60,556 nucleotides of DNA from Bacteroidaceae bacterium. GTDB taxonomy: Bacteria; Bacteroidota; Bacteroidia; Bacteroidales; Bacteroidaceae. The position numbers and the translations under genes are program-made. The stretch spans positions 1-60,556 of the forward strand of contig JAGCMB010000027.1 in NCBI GenBank assembly GCA_017646665.1. Reading direction: 5' to 3'. Each line of letters starts with the position of its first letter. Position 1 is the first letter of the stretch. Below, piece after piece: positions 1 to 7,339 of this stretch. A model generated the notes under the pieces. The model was not told the origin of the DNA and searched no databases. It saw nothing but the letters and a program-made list of their open reading frames with translations.

Positions 1-196
1 AAATTAGAAAGAACAACAAGATCAACAACAACAGCAACAGAAACAGCAGCAACAAGAACGTGATTTCCAGGAGGATAAAGAACAAATTGAGCAGATGCTG
101 AAGGCTTTGATGCAAGACGAAAAAGAGATCAGAGAAAAGATGGAAGAGGCTGAAAAAGTTAAAGTTAAGGCAAATTCTATTGATAAGAACTGGTAA
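1..196 (+). CDS. batC: C-terminal fragment of BatC-like TPR protein (partial)
   Basis: Only the last ~63 codons lie in the window. The frame ending at TAA 194-196 reads a Gln-rich run (CAA/CAG repeats, about 8-58) followed by a charged helical tail ending in KNW. That kind of tail is typical of BatC, the TPR protein encoded just before batD in Bacteroidota Bat aerotolerance operons, and batD follows 45 bases downstream. Oddity: this frame has a TAG at 5-7, while frame 1 enters the window open (Lys-Leu-Glu) and would join the Gln-rich frame if one A of the AAA at 8-10 were absent. The gene may therefore be frameshifted, or the base is an error. Identity rests on context and tail composition. 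Confidence 0.6.
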
Positions 197-241
197 GCAA
201 CTTTTTTGTAGAACATATATTATTGACAACACAACATATCA

Positions 242-2089
242 ATGAGAAAAATAATATTATCGACATTATTGATTCTGACCACTATCTGTACGGCTTTTGC
301 CGATGAGGTGTCATTCATCGCATCAGCACCAAAATCCGTTGTGGCCGGTAAACGCTTCGAACTGAAATACGAAGCCAATAAAAAGACTGATGGTCAGCCA
401 ACTATTCCGGAGATTGATGGACTAAGGATTCTGACAGGACCTCATAGCTCATTTTTCACACAAAGCTCAAACGTAAACGGACGTAGAACATCAACACAGA
501 CTATAACATTTACATATATAGTTGTGATTGACAAGGAAGGTGATGTAACAATTCCTGGTGCATCGGTAATGGTTGATGGAAAACAAGTGGTGTCAAATCC
601 AGTTACAATAAAGGCATTGCCCGAAAGCCAAGCTGCGGCTGCGGCATCGTCACAGCAACAGAATAATAATTCAAGAGGATCCTCTACACGACAAAGTGGC
701 AGTTCAAACACGGATATTTCGAATGAGAACCTTTTTATTGTGGCATCTGTGAGCAAAACAAAGGTTTATGAACAGGAGGCTTTGCAATTGACCTATAAGG
801 TATATACAGACGTAAATCTTGTCAATTTGGACAATCCGGCTCCCGACCTTAAGGGGTTCAATATTCAGGAGGTTGAATTGCCTCAGCAACGACAGTTTGA
901 ACTGGAACGTTACAATGGCCGCAACTACAACACAATGGTGTGGAGAAAGTTCATATTGTTCCCGCAGGAATCAGGTAAACTTGAAATCCCGTCGATGGAG
1001 TATGAGGCGGTAGTGGCTGTGCAGACACGCAGGACAATGGATCCTTTTGAAATGATGTTCAATGGTGGCTATTCATACGTTAACGTAAACAAGAAAGTCA
1101 AATCGAACAAAGTAATCATTGATGTTGAAAAACTTCCTGCAGGAAAGCCACAAGGCTTTTCCGGAGCGGTGGGACAGTTCAATGTCAGCAGTTCGGTCAG
1201 TGCATCAAGCCTGAAGTCAAATGAGGAATTTACTTTAAAGGTTGTTGTCAAAGGTGATGGAAATATGAAACTTATGGGCGATCCGGTTGTGGAATTCCCC
1301 TCGGAGTTTGATGTCTATGACCCGATAATCAGCAACAAATACAAACTTACAAACAAAGGTTTTGCCGGAGAAAAGATTTACGAATATGTTGTGACTCCAC
1401 GCACTGCCGGGCAATTCACATTGCCGGCTGCAAAGTTTGTATATTTTGACACTGCAACCAACAGCTATAAAGTTGTTGAGGGTAAGGAATTTACCATTGA
1501 TGTTGCAAAGGGAGCTACAACAACGGCCCAAACCGGTAATGTCTATATAGTAAAAGAGGAGGGTAAACTCCTTGCCAACGACATTCGCTATATCAAATTG
1601 GGCGCAGATGAAAATGGCAATGACGGCAAAATCTATGAATCGGCTCTATATTGGTTGACATACGTTGTATCCCTTCTTGCTTTTGTCGTTGCTGTATTGG
1701 TATATAGAAAGCGAATAAAAGAGAACGAGAATGTGTCGCTTGTCAAGACTAAAAAAGCTAATTCTGTTGCAGTACGTCGTTTAAAGAATGTCAAGACCCT
1801 GTTGCGCAATAATCAAGAGAATGAATTCTACGATGAAACATTAAAGGCTATATGGTATTATATGAGTGACAAGCTGAATATCCCACTTTCTCAGTTGTCT
1901 AAGGACAATATCTCAAATGAACTCTCAAGACGTGGCTGTGACGATGAACTTGTTGCTGAACTTATGAATCTGTTGAACGAGTGTGAATTTGCCCGCTATG
2001 CTCCAGGCGATTCAGGTGCGACAATGGATAAGGTGTATAAAATGGCTGTAGCTGTAATCAGTAAAATGGAGAACTCAATAAGAAAATAA
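242..2089 (+). CDS. batD: BatD, Bacteroidota aerotolerance protein
   Basis: A 615-residue exported membrane protein of the BatD family. It has an N-terminal signal peptide (about 1-20), a long beta-rich periplasmic region (about 21-440) with a Ser/Gln/Asn-rich low-complexity linker near 130-155, one transmembrane helix near 464-485 and a cytoplasmic helical tail. BatD belongs to the BatA-E complex, proposed in Bacteroides and other phyla to act in oxidative or envelope stress tolerance with VWA-domain partners; its biochemical role is not settled. The gene sits between batC and batE, and its stop is one base from the batE start, so the genes are translationally close and surely co-transcribed. 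Length is usual for the family. Confidence 0.9.
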   Translation: MRKIILSTLLILTTICTAFADEVSFIASAPKSVVAGKRFELKYEANKKTDGQPTIPEIDGLRILTGPHSSFFTQSSNVNGRRTSTQTITFTYIVVIDKEGDVTIPGASVMVDGKQVVSNPVTIKALPESQAAAAASSQQQNNNSRGSSTRQSGSSNTDISNENLFIVASVSKTKVYEQEALQLTYKVYTDVNLVNLDNPAPDLKGFNIQEVELPQQRQFELERYNGRNYNTMVWRKFILFPQESGKLEIPSMEYEAVVAVQTRRTMDPFEMMFNGGYSYVNVNKKVKSNKVIIDVEKLPAGKPQGFSGAVGQFNVSSSVSASSLKSNEEFTLKVVVKGDGNMKLMGDPVVEFPSEFDVYDPIISNKYKLTNKGFAGEKIYEYVVTPRTAGQFTLPAAKFVYFDTATNSYKVVEGKEFTIDVAKGATTTAQTGNVYIVKEEGKLLANDIRYIKLGADENGNDGKIYESALYWLTYVVSLLAFVVAVLVYRKRIKENENVSLVKTKKANSVAVRRLKNVKTLLRNNQENEFYDETLKAIWYYMSDKLNIPLSQLSKDNISNELSRRGCDDELVAELMNLLNECEFARYAPGDSGATMDKVYKMAVAVISKMENSIRK

Positions 2090-2090
2090 T

Positions 2091-2852
2091 ATGAAAAAAA
2101 TTATATCAGCATTTCTGTTTATTATAATACCGTTCTTCGCAGTATCTCAAGAAAATGTAGGTTTTACAAAAGAAATTGGAGATAAGGCATACTCAGAATC
2201 AAGGTATAACGATGCTATCGACATTTATGAGGCAGTCATTGCCGAACAGGGTGCATCGCTACCGTTGTATTATAACCTTGGCAATGCTTATTACAGAAGC
2301 AATCAACTCGGCAAGGCTATTCTGAATTACGAACGCGCGTTGGGTATAGATGCGTTCGACGAGGATACAAGGGCAAATCTTGAATTTGTACAAGAAAAGA
2401 TTGTCGATAATGTACCTATGGATGAAATACCGTTCTATAAGGAGTGGGGGAATTCGCTAATATCTCTCTTGTCAAAGGATGCTTGGGCTGTTGTAGGAAT
2501 TGTAGCATTTGTCGTAATGCTTTTAACGCTCTTCTTCTATCTTTTCAGGAACAATACGCGCAAAATATCACTCACTTTGGTTATCATAAGCTTTGCAATT
2601 ACTGTGATTTCCAACATATCGGCATATAATCTTGGCAACTCGGGGAGCGAGTTGCCCGAAGGTATAATATTGGACGAAATGGTGGTGGTAAAAAGTTCGC
2701 CCGATAGTTCCGGTACAGAATTGACAAAGATTCACGAAGGATTGAAGGTTATAATCATTGATGACGCTCTGAGTGATTGGGTTAAGATTGAAGCCAATAA
2801 CGGCAACCGGGTTGTCGGGTGGGTAAAAACAAAGTCATTGGAACGTATATAG
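2091..2852 (+). CDS. batE: BatE, TPR and SH3-domain membrane protein
   Basis: A 253-residue protein with a signal peptide (1-19), TPR repeats (about 25-105, with the typical YYNLGNAYY and AILNYERAL helices), two transmembrane helices (about 131-152 and 160-182) and a C-terminal bacterial SH3-like domain (about 188-253, ending in GWVKTKSLE). This architecture is that of BatE in Bacteroidota Bat operons. The TPR part probably contacts BatC or BatD in the periplasm; that is inference. The start lies one base after the batD stop. A 22-base gap separates it from the PAP2 gene, so the operon may continue. Confidence 0.87.
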   Translation: MKKIISAFLFIIIPFFAVSQENVGFTKEIGDKAYSESRYNDAIDIYEAVIAEQGASLPLYYNLGNAYYRSNQLGKAILNYERALGIDAFDEDTRANLEFVQEKIVDNVPMDEIPFYKEWGNSLISLLSKDAWAVVGIVAFVVMLLTLFFYLFRNNTRKISLTLVIISFAITVISNISAYNLGNSGSELPEGIILDEMVVVKSSPDSSGTELTKIHEGLKVIIIDDALSDWVKIEANNGNRVVGWVKTKSLERI

Positions 2853-2874
2853 AATTTTTTTTTAGGGGATTTGA

Positions 2875-3579
2875 ATGGACACAAACACAATTATTGATTT
2901 AGACAAATACATTCTTCTTGCCATCAATGGCAGTGATTCAATTTTCTGGGATGGATGCATGAAGGTGTATACGACCATTTCAATATGGATACCTTTGATA
3001 TTCATGTTGCTGTATTTGCTAATAAAGAATAACAACATAAAGAACTTCTTTTTGTTGCTTTTCATTATTGTGCTTGTGGTGGGCCTTTCAGACAGCATAT
3101 CATCAAGTCTATGCAAACCATTTTTTGAACGATGGAGGCCGACACGTGACCCCGGCTTGATGTTCCTTGTCGATGTAGTAGATGGTTACAGGGGCGGTAG
3201 CTATGGCTTTACTTCGAGCCACGCAGCGAACTCATTCGGCATTGTAACGTTTATAATCCTGCTTGTCAAGAACAGAGCACTTTCTGTCTCACTTATAATT
3301 TGGGCTGCAATGAACGCTTTTACAAGAATATACCTTGGCGTTCATTATCTTGGCGATATACTTGCCGGTACATTTATCGGTGTCACAGTAGGATGGAGTC
3401 TTTATGGCCTGTACCGCTATATATTGAAATTGCAGAAACAGAATAAACACCGTGATTGGGTTTCGAGTCAGTACACCAAAAGTGGTTATCTTGTATCAGA
3501 TGTGTATCTTTTGCTTTTGGTTTTATATGCGACGTTTGCAGCAATTCCTCTGATATCATTCTTTAGCTTTATATACTGA
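2875..3579 (+). CDS. PAP2-family membrane phosphatase
   Basis: A 234-residue integral membrane protein with the three PAP2 catalytic motifs: Lys81-x6-Arg88-Pro89, the Ser-Ser-His at 114-116, and Arg151-x5-His157-x3-Asp161. Such enzymes remove phosphate from lipid pyrophosphates or phosphates, for example undecaprenyl-diphosphate, PG-phosphate or lipid A, with the active site facing the periplasm. The substrate cannot be told from sequence. Five to six hydrophobic segments surround the motifs. It is the last gene before a strong terminator and probably the final gene of the bat transcription unit; a PAP2 gene beside the bat genes may reflect a shared envelope role (inference). Confidence 0.88.
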   Translation: MDTNTIIDLDKYILLAINGSDSIFWDGCMKVYTTISIWIPLIFMLLYLLIKNNNIKNFFLLLFIIVLVVGLSDSISSSLCKPFFERWRPTRDPGLMFLVDVVDGYRGGSYGFTSSHAANSFGIVTFIILLVKNRALSVSLIIWAAMNAFTRIYLGVHYLGDILAGTFIGVTVGWSLYGLYRYILKLQKQNKHRDWVSSQYTKSGYLVSDVYLLLLVLYATFAAIPLISFFSFIY

Positions 3580-3581
3580 CG

Positions 3582-3610
3582 AAAAAAGCAACCGACCGGT
3601 TGCTTTTTTT
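3582..3610. terminator. Bidirectional intrinsic terminator
   Basis: A 7-bp GC-containing stem (3588-3594 with 3597-3603), extended by A and T runs on both sides, sits between the convergent PAP2 and FHA genes. It can end transcription from both strands. Confidence 0.85.
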
Positions 3611-3614
3611 ATCT

Positions 3615-4112
3615 TTATTCCTCGCCATCGGGCGTATGAAGTATCAGGGTAGTGGCACCTAGAGTTATTATGGCACCGTCCTCAATCAACAAACGTTCAC
3701 GATTTCCAAGTATGCGGTTCATGACAAATGTTCCGGTCACGCTTTGGTTGTCGCGTATTGTGTATGTCAAATCGCCCGAATATCCGCGCTTTACATTGAT
3801 AATGCAATGACGACGATCCATACTGGGGTCGTTTGTCTCAATGGGATTTGAGATTACTGTTCCTTTATTATATCTGCCAAACATATTGTCGCCCTCATGT
3901 AATGGGATAATCTGCTTATAGCAGAATGTATTTTCAATGACAACGATATGGCCGAAGTCCTCGGTTTCAATATCTTCATCATTCTCGCCAATACGTATTG
4001 TGAAACTTTTGCGACAATGTTCACACTCAAACACCAAAGACTGGCCTTCTTTGTAGCTTGATGCATCAAAATCTATAGCATAGTCACACTTGGGACAGAT
4101 TATCTTACTCAT
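3615..4112 (-). CDS. Zinc-ribbon plus FHA-domain protein
   Basis: A 165-residue cytoplasmic protein. The N-terminus is a short zinc ribbon (two CxxC pairs at about 6-9 and 30-33, like the MJ0042 finger). The C-terminal half is an FHA domain: FGR near 78, the phosphothreonine-binding Ser-x-x-Arg-His-Cys segment near 105, and the NQSVTGTFVN loop. FHA domains bind phosphothreonine peptides, so a Ser/Thr-kinase partner is implied, but none is encoded nearby. ATG 4112 is chosen because the sequence after it starts the ribbon (MSKIICPKC); the longer reading from 4145 adds no conserved sequence and runs into the upstream gene. The short 14-base gap suggests co-transcription with the HU/SPOR gene. 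Confidence 0.8.
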   Translation of the reverse strand: MSKIICPKCDYAIDFDASSYKEGQSLVFECEHCRKSFTIRIGENDEDIETEDFGHIVVIENTFCYKQIIPLHEGDNMFGRYNKGTVISNPIETNDPSMDRRHCIINVKRGYSGDLTYTIRDNQSVTGTFVMNRILGNRERLLIEDGAIITLGATTLILHTPDGEE

Positions 4113-4126
4113 ATATTGGATTGCAA

Positions 4127-5140
4127 TTAATGGATGTAGACCCACGCATCGGAGAATGTAGCTTGGATACGCTCCAAAGCTGCATTTGCGTCGGACTCGT
4201 TATCGTAGCTTTCTATTGCTATACGGAATCGTCTATCACCCTCGACAACTTGATAGTCGGCCTTCATTTTTCTTGATAGTTCAGTTATTGCCAACTGTGC
4301 ATTTTGCGGATTAGGTGTGCTCGCTACAATTATAGAATATTGCTTAGACGCTTCTTTAGACAGGTTTGCAGTATCGGATGATACCTGAATTTCTTCATTT
4401 ACTTCTTGCTGTTGCTGCGGTTCTTCTGTTACGGATACGGCTGTATTTTGTACACTGGCCGGGAGTGTGTAGATGTGGGGTGTTACCGTTTCTTCAACAG
4501 GAGCTATTTCACATTCAAGATTTTCTGTCAAGGATGGAACTGATGGCTTTACATTGACATCCACCGGTGTAAAACCGGCAACAGACAATTGAATATCACT
4601 GTTGTAAATGCTGTTTCCAATTGGTACAAGCACAAAAATAAGGATTATTGCCGCAGCAATAGCCGACACATATTTGCTGATGCTGCTACGTTTGATTACG
4701 ATATCCTTTTTCTTAAGTTCTTTGAGTGGAGAAATTGCCAATGGTTCAAAACCATAGTTATATGGGTCGTCAATGCAGTTGTCATTTGGAGTGAATGATA
4801 TTTTACCGTCAATATCCATAGTAAATATACCCAAATCGCCAAAGCAGACAGTTCCGTTGTCCGACAATTTTGAGCGCAATGAATCAATGTCGTTTGCAAG
4901 GTATTCATTTGCCTCTTCATAGGACAATAGACCGTCACCCATATATTCAGACAACAATAATGCATCGTCCACAGTTACCTGTGGATTGAATCCAAGTTCG
5001 CGGTGGGGTGGCATAAAAACCTTTTCCTTTGCACTGTAATACGCAGGAACTCTGTGTGCAAGGAATGCTCCGACTCCCGGCATTATAACACAATTGTGTT
5101 GTGCTATGAGTTTTGATATGTTCTTTATTAATTTTTCCAC
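4127..5140 (-). CDS. HU-CCDC81 and SPOR domain membrane protein
   Basis: A 337-residue protein of a Bacteroidota-specific architecture. Two CCDC81-type HU-like domains occupy about 1-130 (N-terminal NISKLIAQHNCVIMPGVGAF, then GDLGIF near 103). A transmembrane helix lies near 160-178, a Gln/Glu/Thr-rich periplasmic spacer near 190-265, and a SPOR domain at about 267-337 (YSIIVASTPNPQNA). SPOR domains bind denuded septal peptidoglycan, so a role linking cytoplasm to the division site is likely; the function of the HU part is unknown. The start codon is GTG (5138-5140): no in-frame ATG lies upstream, because TAA occurs at 5150-5152, and the family N-terminus begins here. The promoter box ends only five bases upstream. 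Confidence 0.83.
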   Translation of the reverse strand: MEKLIKNISKLIAQHNCVIMPGVGAFLAHRVPAYYSAKEKVFMPPHRELGFNPQVTVDDALLLSEYMGDGLLSYEEANEYLANDIDSLRSKLSDNGTVCFGDLGIFTMDIDGKISFTPNDNCIDDPYNYGFEPLAISPLKELKKKDIVIKRSSISKYVSAIAAAIILIFVLVPIGNSIYNSDIQLSVAGFTPVDVNVKPSVPSLTENLECEIAPVEETVTPHIYTLPASVQNTAVSVTEEPQQQQEVNEEIQVSSDTANLSKEASKQYSIIVASTPNPQNAQLAITELSRKMKADYQVVEGDRRFRIAIESYDNESDANAALERIQATFSDAWVYIH

Positions 5141-5144
5141 GAAG

Positions 5145-5174
5145 CAAATTTAATAAAAAAAAGTGGTCTTGCAA
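5145..5174 (-). promoter_or_regulatory. Bacteroidota-type promoter of the HU/SPOR gene
   Basis: On the minus strand TTG (5174-5172), a 19-base spacer and TAAATTTG (5152-5145) match the -33/-7 consensus. The start site would fall at or within a few bases of the GTG at 5140, giving a leaderless or nearly leaderless mRNA. Confidence 0.6.
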
Positions 5175-5293
5175 TGAAAAAGAAAATATAATTTACTCTA
5201 GTTTTCTGCTATTTGCCTTTACATTCATACTTAGCCATACATCTTGTCCTGAACATTTTCCGCAATACATAATAAGCTATTGTATTTTCTGTC

Positions 5294-6208
5294 TTATCTT
5301 TCATCTTTTGCGGGTTCCATATGTATGCCGATATGGGTATCCTTGCCAAATTCTTCTTTTAATGCAACCTCAATGTTCCTGGTTATCTCGTGAGCGTCTT
5401 TCAATGACATTGCACCGTCCATCCTTATGTGAATCTCTATTGCAATGTTATTTCCAATGCGTCGTGTGCGTAGGTGATGAGGAGATTTCACTTCGGGGAA
5501 AGAGTGTATGATTGAGAGTATTTTTCCTTCCACTTCATTTGACAAGGATTTCTCCAACAATTCGTCTATACAAGGTTTTACCAGATCAATGGCAACCTTT
5601 ATAATGAATGTACTGACAATTAAGGCTGCAATAGGGTCGAGAACCCTCCATTTTTCTCCTAAGAACATGGCACCCGCAATGCCGATGAGCGTGCCGATTG
5701 AAGAGAATGCATCGCTCCTGTGATGCCACGCATTTGCAATGACGACCTTTGAGCTTAGTCTTCGGCCTTTAAAGACGGTGTATTGATATAATATCTCCTT
5801 GGAAACAATGGAGATGGCCGCTGCAATCAATGCAAGTATGCTTGGAGCCTCGAGAACCTTGCCGTTGAAAGCATCGATTATGCCGGTAACGGAGTTTGCA
5901 AGAATACCAATTCCGACAGCTATAAGGACAGCGCCAATTATGGCCGTTGCAAGAGTCTCGTATTTGCCGTGACCGTAATCGTGGCTCTCGTCCTGTGGCT
6001 TGCCCGAAATTCTCACGAAGACAATGACAACAATGTCCGTAACAAAATCGGATAAGGAGTGTACTGCATCGGCAATCATAGCCGAACTATGCCCGATGAA
6101 ACCTGCAAAGAATTTGAATACAAGCAGAACGAAGTTCACAATGCTACCAATTATGGTTACTCTGTAAATTCCTTTTTCACGTGTAGTGTCCTGTGATGCC
6201 ATAAACAT
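5294..6208 (-). CDS. Cation diffusion facilitator (CDF) transporter
   Basis: A 304-residue inner-membrane metal/proton antiporter. It has about six transmembrane helices and both intramembrane metal motifs: Asp-Ala-Val-His-Ser-Leu-Ser-Asp in TM2 and His-His-Arg-Ser-Asp in TM5. The C-terminal cytoplasmic ferredoxin-like domain (about 215-304) carries several His residues, as in YiiP/FieF. Likely substrates are Zn, Fe or Mn; sequence does not decide. ATG at 6208 and at 6202 (third codon) are both possible. A -7 box TAAATTCG lies at 6237-6230, so the leader would be short. It diverges from the MerR gene, but a functional link is not evident. Confidence 0.88.
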   Translation of the reverse strand: MFMASQDTTREKGIYRVTIIGSIVNFVLLVFKFFAGFIGHSSAMIADAVHSLSDFVTDIVVIVFVRISGKPQDESHDYGHGKYETLATAIIGAVLIAVGIGILANSVTGIIDAFNGKVLEAPSILALIAAAISIVSKEILYQYTVFKGRRLSSKVVIANAWHHRSDAFSSIGTLIGIAGAMFLGEKWRVLDPIAALIVSTFIIKVAIDLVKPCIDELLEKSLSNEVEGKILSIIHSFPEVKSPHHLRTRRIGNNIAIEIHIRMDGAMSLKDAHEITRNIEVALKEEFGKDTHIGIHMEPAKDER

Positions 6209-6303
6209 TTATATAGAATTCCTGAATTGCGAATTTAGGTAAAAGCAATAATAAATATAACACATCATCGAGAATATTTTTTTGAAAAATATTTCATTTT
6301 CTC

Positions 6304-6336
6304 TTGACTCGTACCTTAGGTCATACAATATCTTTG
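6304..6336 (+). promoter_or_regulatory. MerR-type promoter with central operator
   Basis: TTGACT (6304-6309) and TATCTT (6329-6334) are separated by 19 bases, the long spacer diagnostic of MerR-controlled promoters. The odd-length palindrome ACCTTAGGT (6313-6321) lies inside the spacer. The same downstream element reads as a Bacteroidota -7 box TATCTTTG (6329-6336). It lies 29 bases before the merR-family gene, which implies autoregulation. Confidence 0.8.
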
Positions 6337-6364
6337 CACCTGCTAGCAAATACATCGTGCGATT

Positions 6365-7189
6365 ATGAGAGAAAAAACAAAGTTGAAAATCGGAGAGTTC
6401 TCCCATTTGATGCAAGTGACCGTTAAGACGTTGCGTCATTATGAACAGAAGGAGCTGCTTATCCCCGATGAGGTGGATGAGTGGACCGGATACCGTTATT
6501 ACAGTATTGCCCAGATGCATAAACTTAATTCTATACGTAAGTTGCAGCAGTTAGGCTTTACACTCGAGGAGATAAGGAATCTTTATGACAATGAATACCA
6601 TGCCCCAAGTGTGGAACAACTTTCCAAAAAGATTGAAGATACGGAAAAGTTGTTGAAGCAACTTGTGGCAAGACGTGATCAGCTTCTCGAATGGATGGAT
6701 TCTTTTAAAAAATTAAAGATTATGGAAAAATTCAGTATTGAATCATTGCCCGAAATTATTGTAGCGAGTCATCGTGAAGTAATTTCAGATTATGCAGCAC
6801 TTGCTCCTTTATGTGTAAACGTAATTGGCCCCGAGATGCAACGTTTAGGTTGCAAATGTCCACCTCCCGGCTATTGCTTCACAATAGAGCACAACAAGGA
6901 ATACAGCCCAACCGACATTGATATCGAGTATTGCGAACAGGTAGAGGATGTTGGTGTTGACAACAGCATCATACAGTTCAAGCAACTTGCAGCCGTTCCA
7001 AAAGCGTTGTGCATGAAACACTTTGGCCCGTATGAGCGTTTCTATGAATCATTCACCGAGGGATTTGCTTATATGGAACAAAACGGATACAGGATAGCCG
7101 GACACCCGCGTACCTGTTACATCGATGGTATCTGGAACCAGGAAGACCCGGAGAAGTGGCTTTCAATCATACAGATACCGATAGAATGA
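6365..7189 (+). CDS. MerR-family regulator with GyrI-like effector domain
   Basis: A 274-residue transcription factor. The N-terminal winged HTH (about 8-75: KIGEFSHLMQVTVKTLRHYE, then GYRYYS) is followed by a dimerising coiled coil (about 82-118) and a GyrI-like small-molecule domain (about 120-274), the layout of BmrR/BltR. Such proteins sense hydrophobic drugs or metabolites and untwist a 19-bp-spacer promoter. The operator in its own promoter supports autoregulation. No efflux pump is adjacent apart from the divergent CDF transporter, whose boxes are separate, so the regulon is unknown. Confidence 0.87.
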   Translation: MREKTKLKIGEFSHLMQVTVKTLRHYEQKELLIPDEVDEWTGYRYYSIAQMHKLNSIRKLQQLGFTLEEIRNLYDNEYHAPSVEQLSKKIEDTEKLLKQLVARRDQLLEWMDSFKKLKIMEKFSIESLPEIIVASHREVISDYAALAPLCVNVIGPEMQRLGCKCPPPGYCFTIEHNKEYSPTDIDIEYCEQVEDVGVDNSIIQFKQLAAVPKALCMKHFGPYERFYESFTEGFAYMEQNGYRIAGHPRTCYIDGIWNQEDPEKWLSIIQIPIE

Positions 7190-7195
7190 GTTTGG

Positions 7196-7226
7196 ATGAG
7201 CCAGCCATGGTTGGCTCATGCTTTTT
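7196..7226 (+). terminator. Intrinsic terminator of the MerR gene
   Basis: Inverted repeat ATGAGCCAGCCA/TGGTTGGCTCAT (7196-7219) is followed by GC and TTTTT. It begins seven bases after the stop codon. Confidence 0.8.
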
Positions 7227-7339
7227 ATTATACTGAATATCGATAGAGTAACTGCCATTGTCATTCGATTGTCTGCAAAAATCTTCCTAATCTGCAGTTT
7301 TTGAACTAAATTTGCAGTGTAACAGAAATTTGGATAAAG

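Noticed and set aside
8-58. Possible CRISPR or tandem-repeat array
   Set aside because: The CAA/CAG run is a coding Gln-rich tract with no spacers. No other direct-repeat array was seen in the window.
22-216. Minus-strand open frame with a Cys-rich end
   Set aside because: It is the antisense of the CAA/CAG repeat of batC; the Cys run is a repeat artefact.
5113-5511. 132-codon plus-strand frame between the HU/SPOR and CDF genes
   Set aside because: It overlaps the 3' half of the CDF gene in antisense and has biased, non-protein-like composition.
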